Source of the DNA: Blastocladiella britannica
Taxonomy: Eukaryota; Blastocladiomycota; Blastocladiomycetes; Blastocladiales; Blastocladiaceae
Direction: 5' to 3'
Assembly: GCA_025349905.2 (NCBI GenBank)
Contig: MU624643.1
Span: 1 to 36,331 of the forward strand
Length of the DNA stretch: 36,331 nt
Positions 8,770-18,790 of the stretch are shown one piece after another. Position 1 is the first letter of the stretch. Each line of letters opens with the position of its first letter. The translations under genes and the position numbers were made by a program. Below the pieces are notes generated by a model. The model worked only from the letters and a program-made list of their open reading frames with translations. It was not told the origin of the DNA and made no database searches.

Positions 8770-11700
8770 ATGACCCCACGAACCGCACCAGCACCCCTGG
8801 CCATAGTGGACCCTCCCCCAATGCCCGCCGACGCAGACCCAACGTCTCCAGCCGGGATCACCTTTGGGCAAGCCCTTCCCGATGGGATCTCGCTCGTCGC
8901 TACGCATATCACCCAGGGTTTAGCGGTGATGCAAGAGACCCGCGAGCTGATCAAGGAGCGCATGTCCATGGAGCGCGACTATGCGCGGCAGCTTGACGCA
9001 TTGCACCGCCGGCATGCGGCTAAACTGGACAAAAAAGTGCGCGAACTGTCGGTGGGCGCGAGTGCTGCCCCGACGTACCAGGGCGCGATCTCGTCCGGGA
9101 TGGCGGCATGGAACGAGGCGGTGATCGCGCTGGATCATGTGTCGCGGGAACGGGCGGTTCTGGCGGACAGGCTTGGATCCGAAGTGTCTGGTACTTGATA
9201 TTTGTATTTTGCGCTGCAACTGATGGATTCTCATTTTTGGCGGCAACAGATAAACTCAAGCTTGCTATCAACCAAGTGGAGGATGCGCGCAAAAAGCACT
9301 TGACATTTGCCTCTCGGCTGATTGCAGAGCAGGACAAGGTCGAGTCCGATCTGGAAAAGGCACTTGCATTGCTCATTTATTTCGTGTTGATCATGTATTT
9401 ACGTATATGAAAAAAAAGGCAAAGATCAAGTACTTGCAAACGTGCGAGGATGCAGAGTCGGCGAAACTGCGTGCGGAAAAGGCAGACGACAAAACGCTCG
9501 AGAAGGTGCCAATTATCTACTTTGATCGCTTTTGCTCATTTGACTCAATACTCGTGATACAGTACAACAAACTCCGGCACCAGACGGTGCTTGAAATGCA
9601 AAATGCCAAGGTACTTGGTTCTCATATGCATTCCACCATGAGGAGTGAGGATTCACGCTGTACATCCTTGTTGCAGAACAGTTACATTATCGCCATTGCC
9701 GTCACCAACAGCGCTCGTCACCAATACGCGCGAGAGCAAGTTCCTTGGATCCTTGATGTACATCCACTGCTTTGACATATCCCATCAATTCGCGCTCACG
9801 CCAGAAAATATAAAATACAGGAACTGGAGATCCTCGAAACAAGCCGACTCGCCACATTCCAAACGCTGCTCAAGCAATACGCGACATGCGAACTGGAAAC
9901 GCTGGGCCACAACCAGGCGGCGCTCAAGCTTGCCGAATCCGTGGCCGCGTCAATTGATCCTCGCGCCGACGCATCGCTGTTCCGGATCGCCAATGCGAGT
10001 GAGTGGCCCGATGTGCCCGAGGCAGGGTTTGTAGGTACCTCGTTATGGAAAGACATGGTACGTTAAGTTTACATATACGGTTATGGCACATTGCTGATCG
10101 AGGTTCCCACAAATAAAGCCCGATATGGTCTCAGACGACTTTTGCAAAGTGGTACTGACCAACCAGCGCGCAAAGAACCTGGCCAAACAAACCGAACTTG
10201 CGGGCCAGTTTGATGCCGACCGGAAAAGGGTCGATGGCTTGCTTCGGTTGATTGCTGCGTACACGGAGAATCCGTCGCTCGGGAACCCGACCGCGGTCCG
10301 CGACGAGTACCTTGAGTGTCAGCGGAAACTGGTCGTAATTCAGGCGGCCGCACGCAAAATCGACGCCGAGCTGCAGATGCTGACCACCGTCATTGGCGGT
10401 AACGACACCTTTCAATTTTTCTTCATCAAAATGGTAGCTCATACTCCTGTAACTCCAGCGGATGACTCCAGTGCCCCGAAACCCCACGCTTATAAGCCTG
10501 CGAGCTTTAAGCTGCCGGCGTCATGCGGGTGCTGCTCGGGATCGATTTGGGGTCGCCAAGCACTTGTTTGCAAGGGTGCGTGTGCATGTATCATTTTTTC
10601 ACCTTCCATTTGACCGAAATCCCCAATAGACTGCGGGTTTGCGTGCCACTTGAAATGCGAGCTCAAGGTCGTCGCGTCCTGTTCCGGCACTCGTGCTGAT
10701 GGGTCAACAGTTCCACCGTCCAGCTCCTCGTTCAGTCTCACCTCCGATGGAAGCGGCGGAGGGAGTACACTGCTGATGCGCAGTCCGTCCAAGGCCAGTA
10801 CCGCCACCGCCTCTGGTCCGCCGCACCAACAACAGCAAGCGTCCAAGCGCGCATCGGTAGCGTCCACGGCTCCATCGATCGCCAACACCATCATTGCTCC
10901 GAGCGTCAGCACCGCTGGCGGCGGCCGAAACTCGTCGTTCTTGGCCGACTTGCCGGATATGGGCGAGGGACTGGACTTTTCGTTTGGGTCCGGGTTTGAT
11001 GTGCTTGGTGGGAGCGGTCGTGGTCTCGTTGGTGTAGGTGGTGCTCCGACGGCGGCGGCGACGGCAGTAGTACCCGCGCCTCCAGCGTACACCTTAACTG
11101 CATCCGCTCCGTCCAGTCCTCCCCGCGCCACGGTTGTCCCATCTCTGACCCCGTCGCCTGCGGCGACCCGAAGCAGCGGCGGCGGCGGAGCCAGCAACAC
11201 GGTCCTGGTCTCGGTGCTTGCTGCCAGCATGCTTCCGCCCAACAATTCGCCTGCACTTCACCACGCTGCCGCCAGCCCGCAGTCGTCGTCGTCACGAGGG
11301 GCACGTGCCGGATCCGGTGCGTCCGATGATGGTGGTGGTAGTAGCGGCGCCGACTGGTCGTCCGCGACCGTGACTCCGTCGGCCGTGGTGGGCACTGGTG
11401 GTCGTGCATCCATGGAAAAATCTGGGTCAGTGGTGACTGACCCGCGAACGGTTCCGCGAGCAATTCCGGCAACAACTACGCGGTACGCGATTGTGCAGTA
11501 CGACTATGACCCAGCGGGACCCGACGAAGTGGCAGTGCGAAAGGGACAGCTGGTGCGCGTGGGCGACCCCGCCGCGGACGACGACGAGGGTTGGTCTCGC
11601 GTTCACTGCGCTGGCGGCGATGGTGGTGGGAACGGGTTGGTGCCGTCGTCGTACATCTTGGTGATGGACCGGTTCGATGTCTCCAAGCGTACGTCTCTCT

Positions 11701-11958
11701 TTAGTTTCTTCAAATGTTGATTTCAACTCACACAAACTTTGTCCTCGCACAGCTCACGCACAAGTCACGTACGCGTACACGGCGCAAGCCGACGGCGAGT
11801 TGACCGTGGACGAGGGCGACATTGTGCAAGTGGTAGAGTTCTCTTCGGACGGTACCATGGCGGCCGATGGATGGATTGACGTGGTGGTGCAAGGATCGGA
11901 CCGGCGTGGAGCGGTTCCGGCGTCGTATGTCACGCCGTTGCAAGTGGATGGGCTCTAA
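8770..11958 (+). CDS. BZZ1: BZZ1-type F-BAR / C1 / SH3-SH3 protein
   Basis: Ten exons (8770-9190, 9250-9359, 9419-9505, 9563-9610, 9677-9757, 9821-10057, 10119-10398, 10459-10575, 10630-11688, 11753-11958) give 881 residues. Residues 25-300 are an F-BAR module ('GITFGQALPDG', 'ERDYARQLDALHRRHAAK', 'KIKYLQTCEDAE', 'NSYIIAIAVTNSARHQYARE'). A coiled coil follows. Residues 430-480 form a C1 zinc finger with its His/Cys pattern ('HAYKPASFKLPASCGCC', 'DCGFACHLKCE'). A Ser/Thr/Pro-rich linker of about 250 residues leads to two SH3 domains ('YAIVQYDYDPAGPDEVAV', about 743-802; 'VTYAYTAQADGELTVDEGD', 816-877). This order is that of fungal Bzz1, which bends membrane and recruits WASP/type I myosin at actin patches. 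Intron 2 appears to be GC-AG, and intron 7 has an alternative in-frame acceptor. Confidence 0.88.
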
Positions 11959-12020
11959 TCCCGTTCAGGTGGTAGGTAGAGCTAAACTATAAATAACATT
12001 TTTAAAAGGACAGGCAAGCA

Positions 12021-13224
12021 TCAAATCGGAATCTCTTGGTAGTCGCGGTGGGCAATGTACTTGGGCTTGTCCTTGGCATCGTAGATTTCGCATAGATCCT
12101 ACCAAAGTAAACATGAGTCATCGAAAACGTCCAAAAAAGGAAAAAAGGGCCGTACTCTCCAATCCTGCTTGGTGATGCTCGGAATCCACTGCACCCGGTG
12201 TCCCTTTTCGGCATCGTCCGCGTGCTCCATGGCAGCGTCCGTGCTCCGCACCGCCTCCAAGTAAATCTCGGTATCCTGGTCGTCCTCCTCGTTCATCGAG
12301 ACCGTCGCGTGGCCGTCCTTGATCAGGAACGACACGTAAAACATGTTCTCAACCGTCTGCGCAAACGACAGCGGGTTCAGGACAAAGGAAAACACGGGCA
12401 GCAAAAACTCTTGCCGCAGCAACTCCTGGTGCACGGCCTTGACGATCTTCGGGGTCTGAGAGCTGTCGGACGAAGACGCTTGCTCGGTGTGCTCGGTGAT
12501 CTGTTTTTTTTTCTTCGGTTTGTTGCGAAAAATGGGAGAAAAGAAAGGAAAAACCGGACCTGTCGGGCACGGAGCACCTGGCGCTCGGCCAGTCGCGTCG
12601 TCACACGCGTATGCGTCTCGCGCTTTTTGACCTGGACGTCCATGGGTCCGAGCCTTTATATATACATCATGAATCAGATCCAATCAATCCATGCCAAGTA
12701 AAACGAGATATGTACATGAATTCCGGCGCCGGCGCACGCTTCAAGTACACGCCGAACCGCGCCCCTAATGCGTCATGGAAATCCGTGCCCCACGTCCCCG
12801 ACGCAGCGGCATTTGTCGCGCGTGTCACAAATGCCTGCACGTTGAACACGGCGCGGCCCAAGTTGAGCGAATGAATGCGTTCGTGCACAATGTCGGTGGT
12901 GGCCAGCAAGAGGCGCGCGTTCAGCGCCGACTCGGCGGTGGACGTGATGGATTCGGCCAGGCCGTCCAGCCGCTGCAACGTGTCGAGCAAGCGAGTCGGG
13001 TCGGCCAGGTACGCGGCACGGTTCTCGGCCAGATCCACGTCGATCTCGCGGTACCGCATGCGCGTGTGGCGGCGGTCGCGCAACGTGCCGTCCAGAGCTT
13101 GCTGGTGTCCATTCTGGCCTCCACCGAGAGGTTGCTCATCGCCATCGACATCCAGGTCGTCGTCTTCTTGCTGGCGGTGGCGGTGGTTTTGCTGGTGGTG
13201 GGTACGCGTGGCCAGTACCTCCAT
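12021..13224 (-). CDS. NSE4: SMC5/6 complex kleisin subunit Nse4
   Basis: Four exons (13224-12716, 12653-12560, 12500-12156, 12098-12021) give 341 residues with frames closing at each intron. The N-terminal third carries the winged-helix-like kleisin region ('RMRYREIDVDLAENRAAYL', then 'AESALNARLLLATTDIVHER', 'FNVQAFVTR'), and the C-terminal third the diagnostic Nse4 block 'QEFLLPVFSFVLNPLSFAQT' followed by 'VENMFYVSFLIKDGHA' and a final 'WIPSITKQDWRDLCEIYDA'. Nse4 bridges the Smc5 and Smc6 heads and binds Nse1/Nse3, acting in DNA repair and replication-fork stability (family knowledge). The N-terminus has a Gln/His/Asp-rich extension. It is divergent by 85 bp from the CCDC90-type gene and convergent (62 bp) with BZZ1. 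Confidence 0.88.
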
Positions 13225-13309
13225 TCTTTGATAATCTTGGATTCAAGCGTGAAAGAGAAATGAGAGCCTCTCTCTTCATGCGACAACTTCACAAAAATTA
13301 TCAAGGAAA
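13225..13309. promoter_or_regulatory. Very short divergent intergenic region
   Basis: Only 85 bp lie between the NSE4 start (-) and the CCDC90-type start (+), so this is an obligate shared promoter or the true promoters extend into coding sequence. No TATA box is visible. Confidence 0.45.
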
Positions 13310-14325
13310 ATGAATCGCATCCGATTCCAACTCGGCCTCGGCCTCGCTCGTCGCACACTGACTTTTCACCGGAGACCACCTACTTTTCCATCATACACCA
13401 CGGTCTCGACCACCGTCATCACTGCTGCGCCTGGTCATGGTCTGCCCCCACCACCATTACCGCCACTCGGCCTAAACGACCCACTGCAACAACAGCAACA
13501 GCAACAACACCTGGTCCCACACGCACCGGGCGACTTTCACTTCAACACCTGGCGCATGGTCGCGTACTTGGAGGCGCACGGGTACGCGCGCGGGCAGTCG
13601 GTGGCGCTGATGGCCACCATGCACCACCTGCTCGCGTCCACGGTCCGCGCCGCGCATGCCGACATGATCACCACCTTGGACGTGGAGAACGAGACGTACC
13701 TGTACAAGGCGGCGCTAGCCGAGCTCGGGACCGAATTGCGCATGACCCGGCAAACCGACTCGGCCGCGCTCAAGTCAGAACTGGACCGCATTGCTCGTGA
13801 CCTGGATCACTTGGCGCAGCGCGCACGCGACGATATCTCCACCGCCAAGTCGGACTTGACAATTGACTTGAACAACCGCAAGTCGGAGATCCGCGAGGAC
13901 GGTAAAGTCATGGAAATGCGGCTGCAGGAAGTCAACAACAAGCTCACGGTGCTGTGCTCGGATATCAAGACCGACGTGGAAACGCTCAAATTTGACGCTA
14001 CCAAGGACGTGCTTGGTATGTATTCGGGTTTTTTTTTTCTCTTTCTTTCTTTGAGATGGGACCTGACCACGAACCAATCCCTGTAGTCCGGCTGTTTTTC
14101 GGCGCCGTCCTCTTGCTCGCAGTCATGTCTGGCATCAACACCGTCTCGGGCACGTCGTCGTCTGGCGGTGCCGACAATTTTGCATCAGCACCCCCGAAAT
14201 CCAAACCGCCCCTTCGAACCAGCGAGCCCGTGATCTTGTCGTCGTCCTCCTCCTCTGGCGACCGAGGCGGGGCCGATACCGTGATCATTGTAGACGGTGG
14301 CGGCAAGACGCGGTTTGACGTCTAG
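13310..14325 (+). CDS. Mitochondrial CCDC90/MCUR1-family (DUF1640) coiled-coil membrane protein
   Basis: Two exons (13310-14015, 14087-14325) give 314 residues. The N-terminus is basic and free of acidic residues ('MNRIRFQLGLGLARRTLTFH'), as in a mitochondrial presequence, then Pro/Gln-rich. From residue 75, 'FHFNTWRMVAYLEAHGYARG' matches the family's opening 'F-T--lv--L---G----Q'. A long coiled coil follows ('ALKSELDRIARDLDHLAQRA', 'DLNNRKSEIREDGKVMEMRL', 'VNNKLTVLCSDIKTDVE'). Exon 2 opens with a membrane span 'LFFGAVLLLAVMSGI', with an extra Ser/Gly-rich tail. Family members (yeast Fmp32, animal CCDC90B/MCUR1) sit in the inner mitochondrial membrane and are linked to respiratory-complex assembly or calcium uniporter function; which applies here is unknown. 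Confidence 0.82.
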
Positions 14326-14382
14326 ACTATCCAATAGCAAAAAAAAAAAAATTTACGTTACATTAGAGTACACTATTTTGCT

Positions 14383-16094
14383 TTAGTAGGCACCGGAGGC
14401 CCAGACCGCCACCGGGTACTTGCCACACGACGTGAGAGCGCACGTGCGACCCGCACCGACCGGCTTGACCTGCCACACGTTGCCCACACACACCTCGATC
14501 GCGTCCCACTTGGCCGAGCACTGCAGCGCACCCTCGGTGCACGGACCGGCGCGCGTGGTGGTCGCCGGGAACACGCACCCGTCGTCGCAGGCCGGAGTGA
14601 TGGGCGTGGTGGTGGGCTTGGGCGGGACCGCCGAAGTCGACGCCACCGGCGGGGCTGGGGGAGCGGGCGGGGTCGGCGGGGTGTACGTGGGTACCGGGGT
14701 CGTCGTCGGCGCCACGGGAGTCGCGGTGGCGGTGGTGCACGGGGTGGTAGCGGGGCCTGTCGACGTGGCCACGGCCGTGGACGACGGAGGCGCCGGAGGC
14801 GTGTAAACCGGAGTCTGCGTCGACTGGGACGCCGACGAGGACGGCACCGTCTCCACCGCGGTCGTCGTACTGCTCGAAGTGGTGCACGGCGTGGTCGCTG
14901 ACGACGCCACCGGCGGCGCCGGGGTCACGATCGGGGGAAGCGGCGGTTCAGCGGTGGACGTCGACCGCGTCGGCACCGTCTGCGACGGGTAAATCGGAGT
15001 CGGGTACCCGGGGATCGAGACCGTCGACGACACCGTGGGCACGGGAAGCGGCGCGGTCGTCACGGGCTTGCGCGACGACGAGCTGCTGCTGGACGACGAC
15101 TCGTCGCACGGGGTCGAGCGCGGAGGGGGGATCGTGTAGGTGGTGGCGGTCGTGGTCGGCTTGGTCTTTTCGTAGCCGGTGGAGGTGGTGGTCGTGGACT
15201 TGGTCGAGGTCGAGGTTGAAGAGGTTGACGTCGAAGTCGAAGCAGTGGTCGACGTCGAGGTCGATTTGGACTTGGTGTACGCAGGCTCGGAGGTGCTCGA
15301 GGTGCTCGAGGTAGACTTGGACTTGGTGTACGCAGGTTCGGTGACGCTCGACGTGGTCGAAGTCGAGGTCGACGACGTGTGCGTCTTGGACTTGGTGTAA
15401 CCGGGCTCAGCCGTCGAGGACGACGAAGTAGACGACGACGACGACGTCTTGGCAGAGGACGACGTAGTGGTCGACGACGACGTCACCGTATCGCTCTGGT
15501 GCTTGCCGCCGCCGCTACCGCCCGAAATGCTCAGATCCACGCACGAGTTGTAGTACTCGGGGTTGGTCGGGATGTGCATTGCCGTGACGCTGACCTTGGC
15601 CACGCAGTTCTTGCAGTTGATGGCCGGGATCTTGGCCGTGAACGCATGGAACTTGTTCACGCAGTCCTGGGTGGTGCCCAGATCGTACTGCTCGTTGGTG
15701 TCCAGGTCAATCAGGACGCCCGTGCACGGGCCGACGTGCCAGGCAGCGTTTCCAGCCTCTATATCACGGTTGAGCGTCAGTGAGTGACCGCAATGTATGG
15801 CCCTGTTGTGGCACCACCAACTCGAGAAAAAATACCAAAATCAAAGGTCACAGTGGAGCCAGCGACAATATTGGCCACGGTCTTGCGCGGGTACCGCAGG
15901 CAGTCAGCAAAGCCACCGTTGTCGGAGCGGAGCGAGCCACCGGTTGTCGGGGGCACCGGCCAGAACCGCTGATCGGACGACGGGTGCGCCTGCTTCTCAC
16001 GCGACGGCGCCGGGCCCGACAATGTGAAATGGGCCTGTGTGACCTCGGCCACCACGACCAGGACCACGAGTGCGGCAAGGACGGAGCGCGACAT
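14383..16094 (-). CDS. Secreted LPMO-like (histidine-brace) protein with Ser/Thr repeat tail and C-terminal Cys module
   Basis: Two exons (16094-15836, 15758-14383; 77-nt intron) give 544 residues. A signal peptide ends at Ala21, so mature residue 1 is His22 ('HFTLSGPAPSR'), the signature of copper-dependent lytic polysaccharide monooxygenases. A second His lies in 'EAGNAAWHVGPC' (H94), created in frame by the splice. Later come 'CKNCVAKVSVTAMHIPTNPE' and 'YYNSCVDLSISG'. From about residue 200 to 465 is a Ser/Thr/Pro-rich, probably O-glycosylated region with tandem 'EPAYTKSKS' type repeats. The last 70 residues hold a Cys-rich module ('CTEGALQCSAKWDAIEVC', then 'CALTSCGKYP') that resembles a small chitin-binding domain such as CBM19. 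Oxidative attack on chitin or another wall polymer is plausible. The AA family is not resolved, and function is inferred. Confidence 0.72.
14890..15530 (-). repeat. Ser/Thr-rich coding repeats (EPAYTKSKS-type units)
   Basis: Within the LPMO-like gene, the DNA is dominated by TCG/ACG/ACC triplets. At least three imperfect units encode E-P-(A/G)-Y-T-K-S-K-(S/T) separated by Ser/Thr runs, at about 15380-15400, 15325-15350 and 15265-15290, and a diverged fourth (G-Y-E-K-T-K) lies near 15170. Such arrays are prone to length change between strains. Confidence 0.7.
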
Positions 16095-16363
16095 GACTTG
16101 TATGGGTTTCTATTGAGCAACTTGCCCGAAATATAAAATGGAACGAGATCGCGGGAAAGAGGTTGCGCGAGCGGCGGGCGCGGACGGTATTTGACCGGAC
16201 CCTGCAGCACCGCGCCATCGCGCCACCGGAGCATGGTCACTGTCACTGTTTTTTTTTCTTCCCATCACGTTCTTGTCTACACCACAAAAGGAGTGGCCAA
16301 AAAAAGGACTTCACCTGTTCCAAAATGACGACAGCCATTTCCCGGAATTTTGTTGACAAAAAA

Positions 16364-17491
16364 TCAGAAAGCACGGCGAGGCATCTTGATCCCGTCGAGG
16401 CGGCCTTTTTCTTTTCGCGACTTCCCTCGCCTTTGTGCATTGAGCAACAGAGACAGCCGCTCCAAGAATAGCAAAAAGAACCGCAGCTGCACCGCCTCGG
16501 TGAACAGAACCAGGGACCACGACCTATCGTCCACCACCTGGAACCGGCAAATGAAGAGTGCCGCGATGATCATGATGCACTCAATGGGCAAGAGGACAAA
16601 GAGCGTGGTGGTCAGCCGCGCGAGTGGGGTTGCAAAATGTCGGCGGAGTGGAGTTGGAAGCAGACGCAGCGACCGGTCAGCGATCCGTGTCAGCAGCGAG
16701 GGATGGAATGGCCTGTCGGTGCCCAGTCCTTCGGCGAGATTGATCACGGCCACGTCGAACGATTGTATGCTCGCATCGTGGACGAGCCATACAAAGAGCA
16801 TAGAGACTATCATCATGGCCCATGAATCGGCCGTGGTCAAACCTATTATTGCGGAGTGTCAGTCAATCAAAACTAGTCGCAATAGGAGATCATTTGAAGA
16901 CTGAGAGCAGTACCAAGATAAAAGGCACCGCCAAAGGCTGCCATGGAGTTGTCATTCAAGTAGAAACTCTGGTATGCGCCAATGAGATAACAGGATAACA
17001 TGACAAAGTTGCCCAGGATTCCGCCTCCCAGCAGAGCGACGCCAAAATACGTGAGGCGAGGAAACGTCGTGCAACCGATCGAGTATAGCCTGAGCCGAAT
17101 TTTGGTCAAAACCACCAATTCCAAATATCGCGAGAAGAAAAACGAACCGCTTTCCATTGACGTAGTGGAAAGTAATTCCATAGAGGGACATGCACATGGC
17201 AAAAAACTGCCAACCATAATAAGCACTAGCTGCACGCTGTTGACGGAGAGGATCAGGATCAGAGTAGCCACCGGTAAAGTCATCGATGCACGATTGGAGA
17301 TTCAGAAAGAAACCGGCGGTATGTGCAAAGCACGCGATAGCCAGCACGGTGTAATAATTGAGCCGCTTTTTTGATTGGATATTTTTCCCGAGCTGAAGTG
17401 CGCGCAAGCCAGTGTTGACGTTGAGGCAGAGTAGGATCCCTCCAAGAAAGCATTCCCATTTAAATACAAAGAGGTGTCGGTGGGGTGGCAT
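16364..17491 (-). CDS. Seven-helix membrane protein, tandem paralogue 1
   Basis: Three exons (17491-17148, 17089-16914, 16842-16364) give 332 residues. Hydrophobic segments predict about seven membrane helices: 'FLGGILLCLNVNTGL', 'YYTVLAIACFAHTAGFFLN', 'WQFFAMCMSLYGITFHYV', 'YFGVALLGGGILGNFVMLS', 'SWAMMIVSMLFVWLVHD', 'LTTTLFVLLPIECIMIIAAL' and a final amphipathic one 'WSLVLFTEAVQLRFFLLFLE'. The tail is short and basic. I do not recognise the family; the topology is GPCR-like but no known GPCR motif is visible. It aligns along its length with the next gene upstream (17585-18790), with both introns at identical codon phases and exon 2 exactly 176 nt in both. The intron 1 acceptor was set by that comparison. 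Confidence 0.75.
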
Positions 17492-17584
17492 TCCCTGTTA
17501 AGATGATTTCCACAGCAAGTGGGTGATTATGTAATTATGTTTTGTGAAATACTGGTCAATCAACAAATGTGTCTTTTAATTCTA

Positions 17585-18790
17585 TTATTTTTTGGAAATC
17601 GATATGATCTGGATCTCTGGTGCGCCGTGATATCCCACAAACGAACTCGACAAGATCCCTTGTGAAGGTTTGACCAACTTGCGGGTGGTCCTGCGCCGCG
17701 ACCGCATCAGTGTCGTCATGCGCTTCAAAAACACGCAAAAGAGTCGCAAACGAACGGATTCAGCAAAGAGGACTGTGGACCATGTTTGGTCCGGGAGCAG
17801 TTTCAGCTGGCAAATGATATTGGCGGCGATCATCACTGCGCATTCCACGGGCAGGATCGTGAACAGTGTAAACAAAAGGCGCGACATGGGCGTTTGGAGA
17901 TGAGCTTGAAGCCGCTCTGGGAGGTACTTGTTGAAGTGTTCTGGCAGCGTGTTGATGCGCACATGGGTGTGTCGCTGGGCTGCTTTATGGGGGCTGGCTT
18001 TTGGTAAGCCAAGCGTTTTTCGTAAATAGTGCGATGAGGGTGGTGTCGGCGTGACTGGCAACGGCGGCGTCGCATGAGACTGGATGCTCAAGCGGTGGAT
18101 ACACCACACAAACACCATGGAGATGAACACCATGAGGATCGAGTCGGCTGTTGCCCATGCTGTATTCCAAAGTGTCAGAGCAGCAGTATGATAAGCTGAT
18201 ATGACAAAAACGCACTCGTATAAAGAAAGGTCATGGGATTGAGCAAGGAATCATCATTATAGTATACTTGCTGGACCCCAGTCACAAGAAAACCAACGTT
18301 GACCGTCCAACCAGTGACGACAGAGGCACACAACAGCACAAGCGTAGTGTAAGTGGTTCGTGGAGCGATTGTACGCCCTATTGCCAGCAACCTTACGTTT
18401 TCTATTGTGTGAATTGGAAGAGATCCACGACCAAAAGAATAAATATTAATACCGCTTGCCATTCACGTATTGGAATCCAGTCACATAAAACAGTTGCGTG
18501 ACGCAGTACGACTGCGATACAGCAAAGATTACCCAGACCTGCCACTGCTTGGACAGGACCGGATCGGCGGCGGCATTCAAGTAATCGGTCAAGTACGACA
18601 GCAGATTTGTTATAAAGCCAATCATATGTGCGACACAGGCAATGGAGAGGATCAGGTAGTAACCCATTTTCCCTGACTGTTCCGTCCTTTGCCATAGGTG
18701 GTAGGCTTGGACGGAGGTTGACAGATCCATCGGAATCACGAGCCCCATGAGGAAACATTCCCATCCAAATACAAATGGGGTGTCGGCCAT
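17585..18790 (-). CDS. Seven-helix membrane protein, tandem paralogue 2
   Basis: Three exons (18790-18453, 18391-18216, 18159-17585) give 362 residues. It starts 'MADTPFVFGWECFLMG', matching 'HRHLFVFKWECFLGG' of the neighbour. Shared blocks include 'LxIACxAHxxGFxxNL', 'YVNGKR' at the end of exon 1, 'FVWxxHxxSIQS' after the start of exon 3, and 'LPxECxxMIAAxxIC' in helix 6. The loop between helices 5 and 6 is longer here, Pro/His-rich, and the C-terminal tail is basic ('RSRRRTTRKLVK'), a possible cytoplasmic interaction surface. Seven membrane segments are predicted. The family is not recognised; the pair clearly arose by tandem duplication. About 90 bp separate its stop from the start of paralogue 1, so each has little private upstream DNA. 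Confidence 0.75.

Noticed and set aside
13490..13515. CAACAG-type repeat as a CRISPR or regulatory array
   Set aside because: It is a short Gln-coding run inside the CCDC90-type gene, without spacers.
14420..15783. Val/Asp-rich and Arg-rich plus-strand frames
   Set aside because: Mirror images of the Ser/Thr repeat region of the LPMO-like gene; repetitive DNA keeps several frames open.
15777..16094. LPMO-like gene read as a complete 105-residue protein ending at 15777
   Set aside because: The stop lies inside a clear GT-AG intron; splicing restores the second histidine motif and a 544-residue protein.
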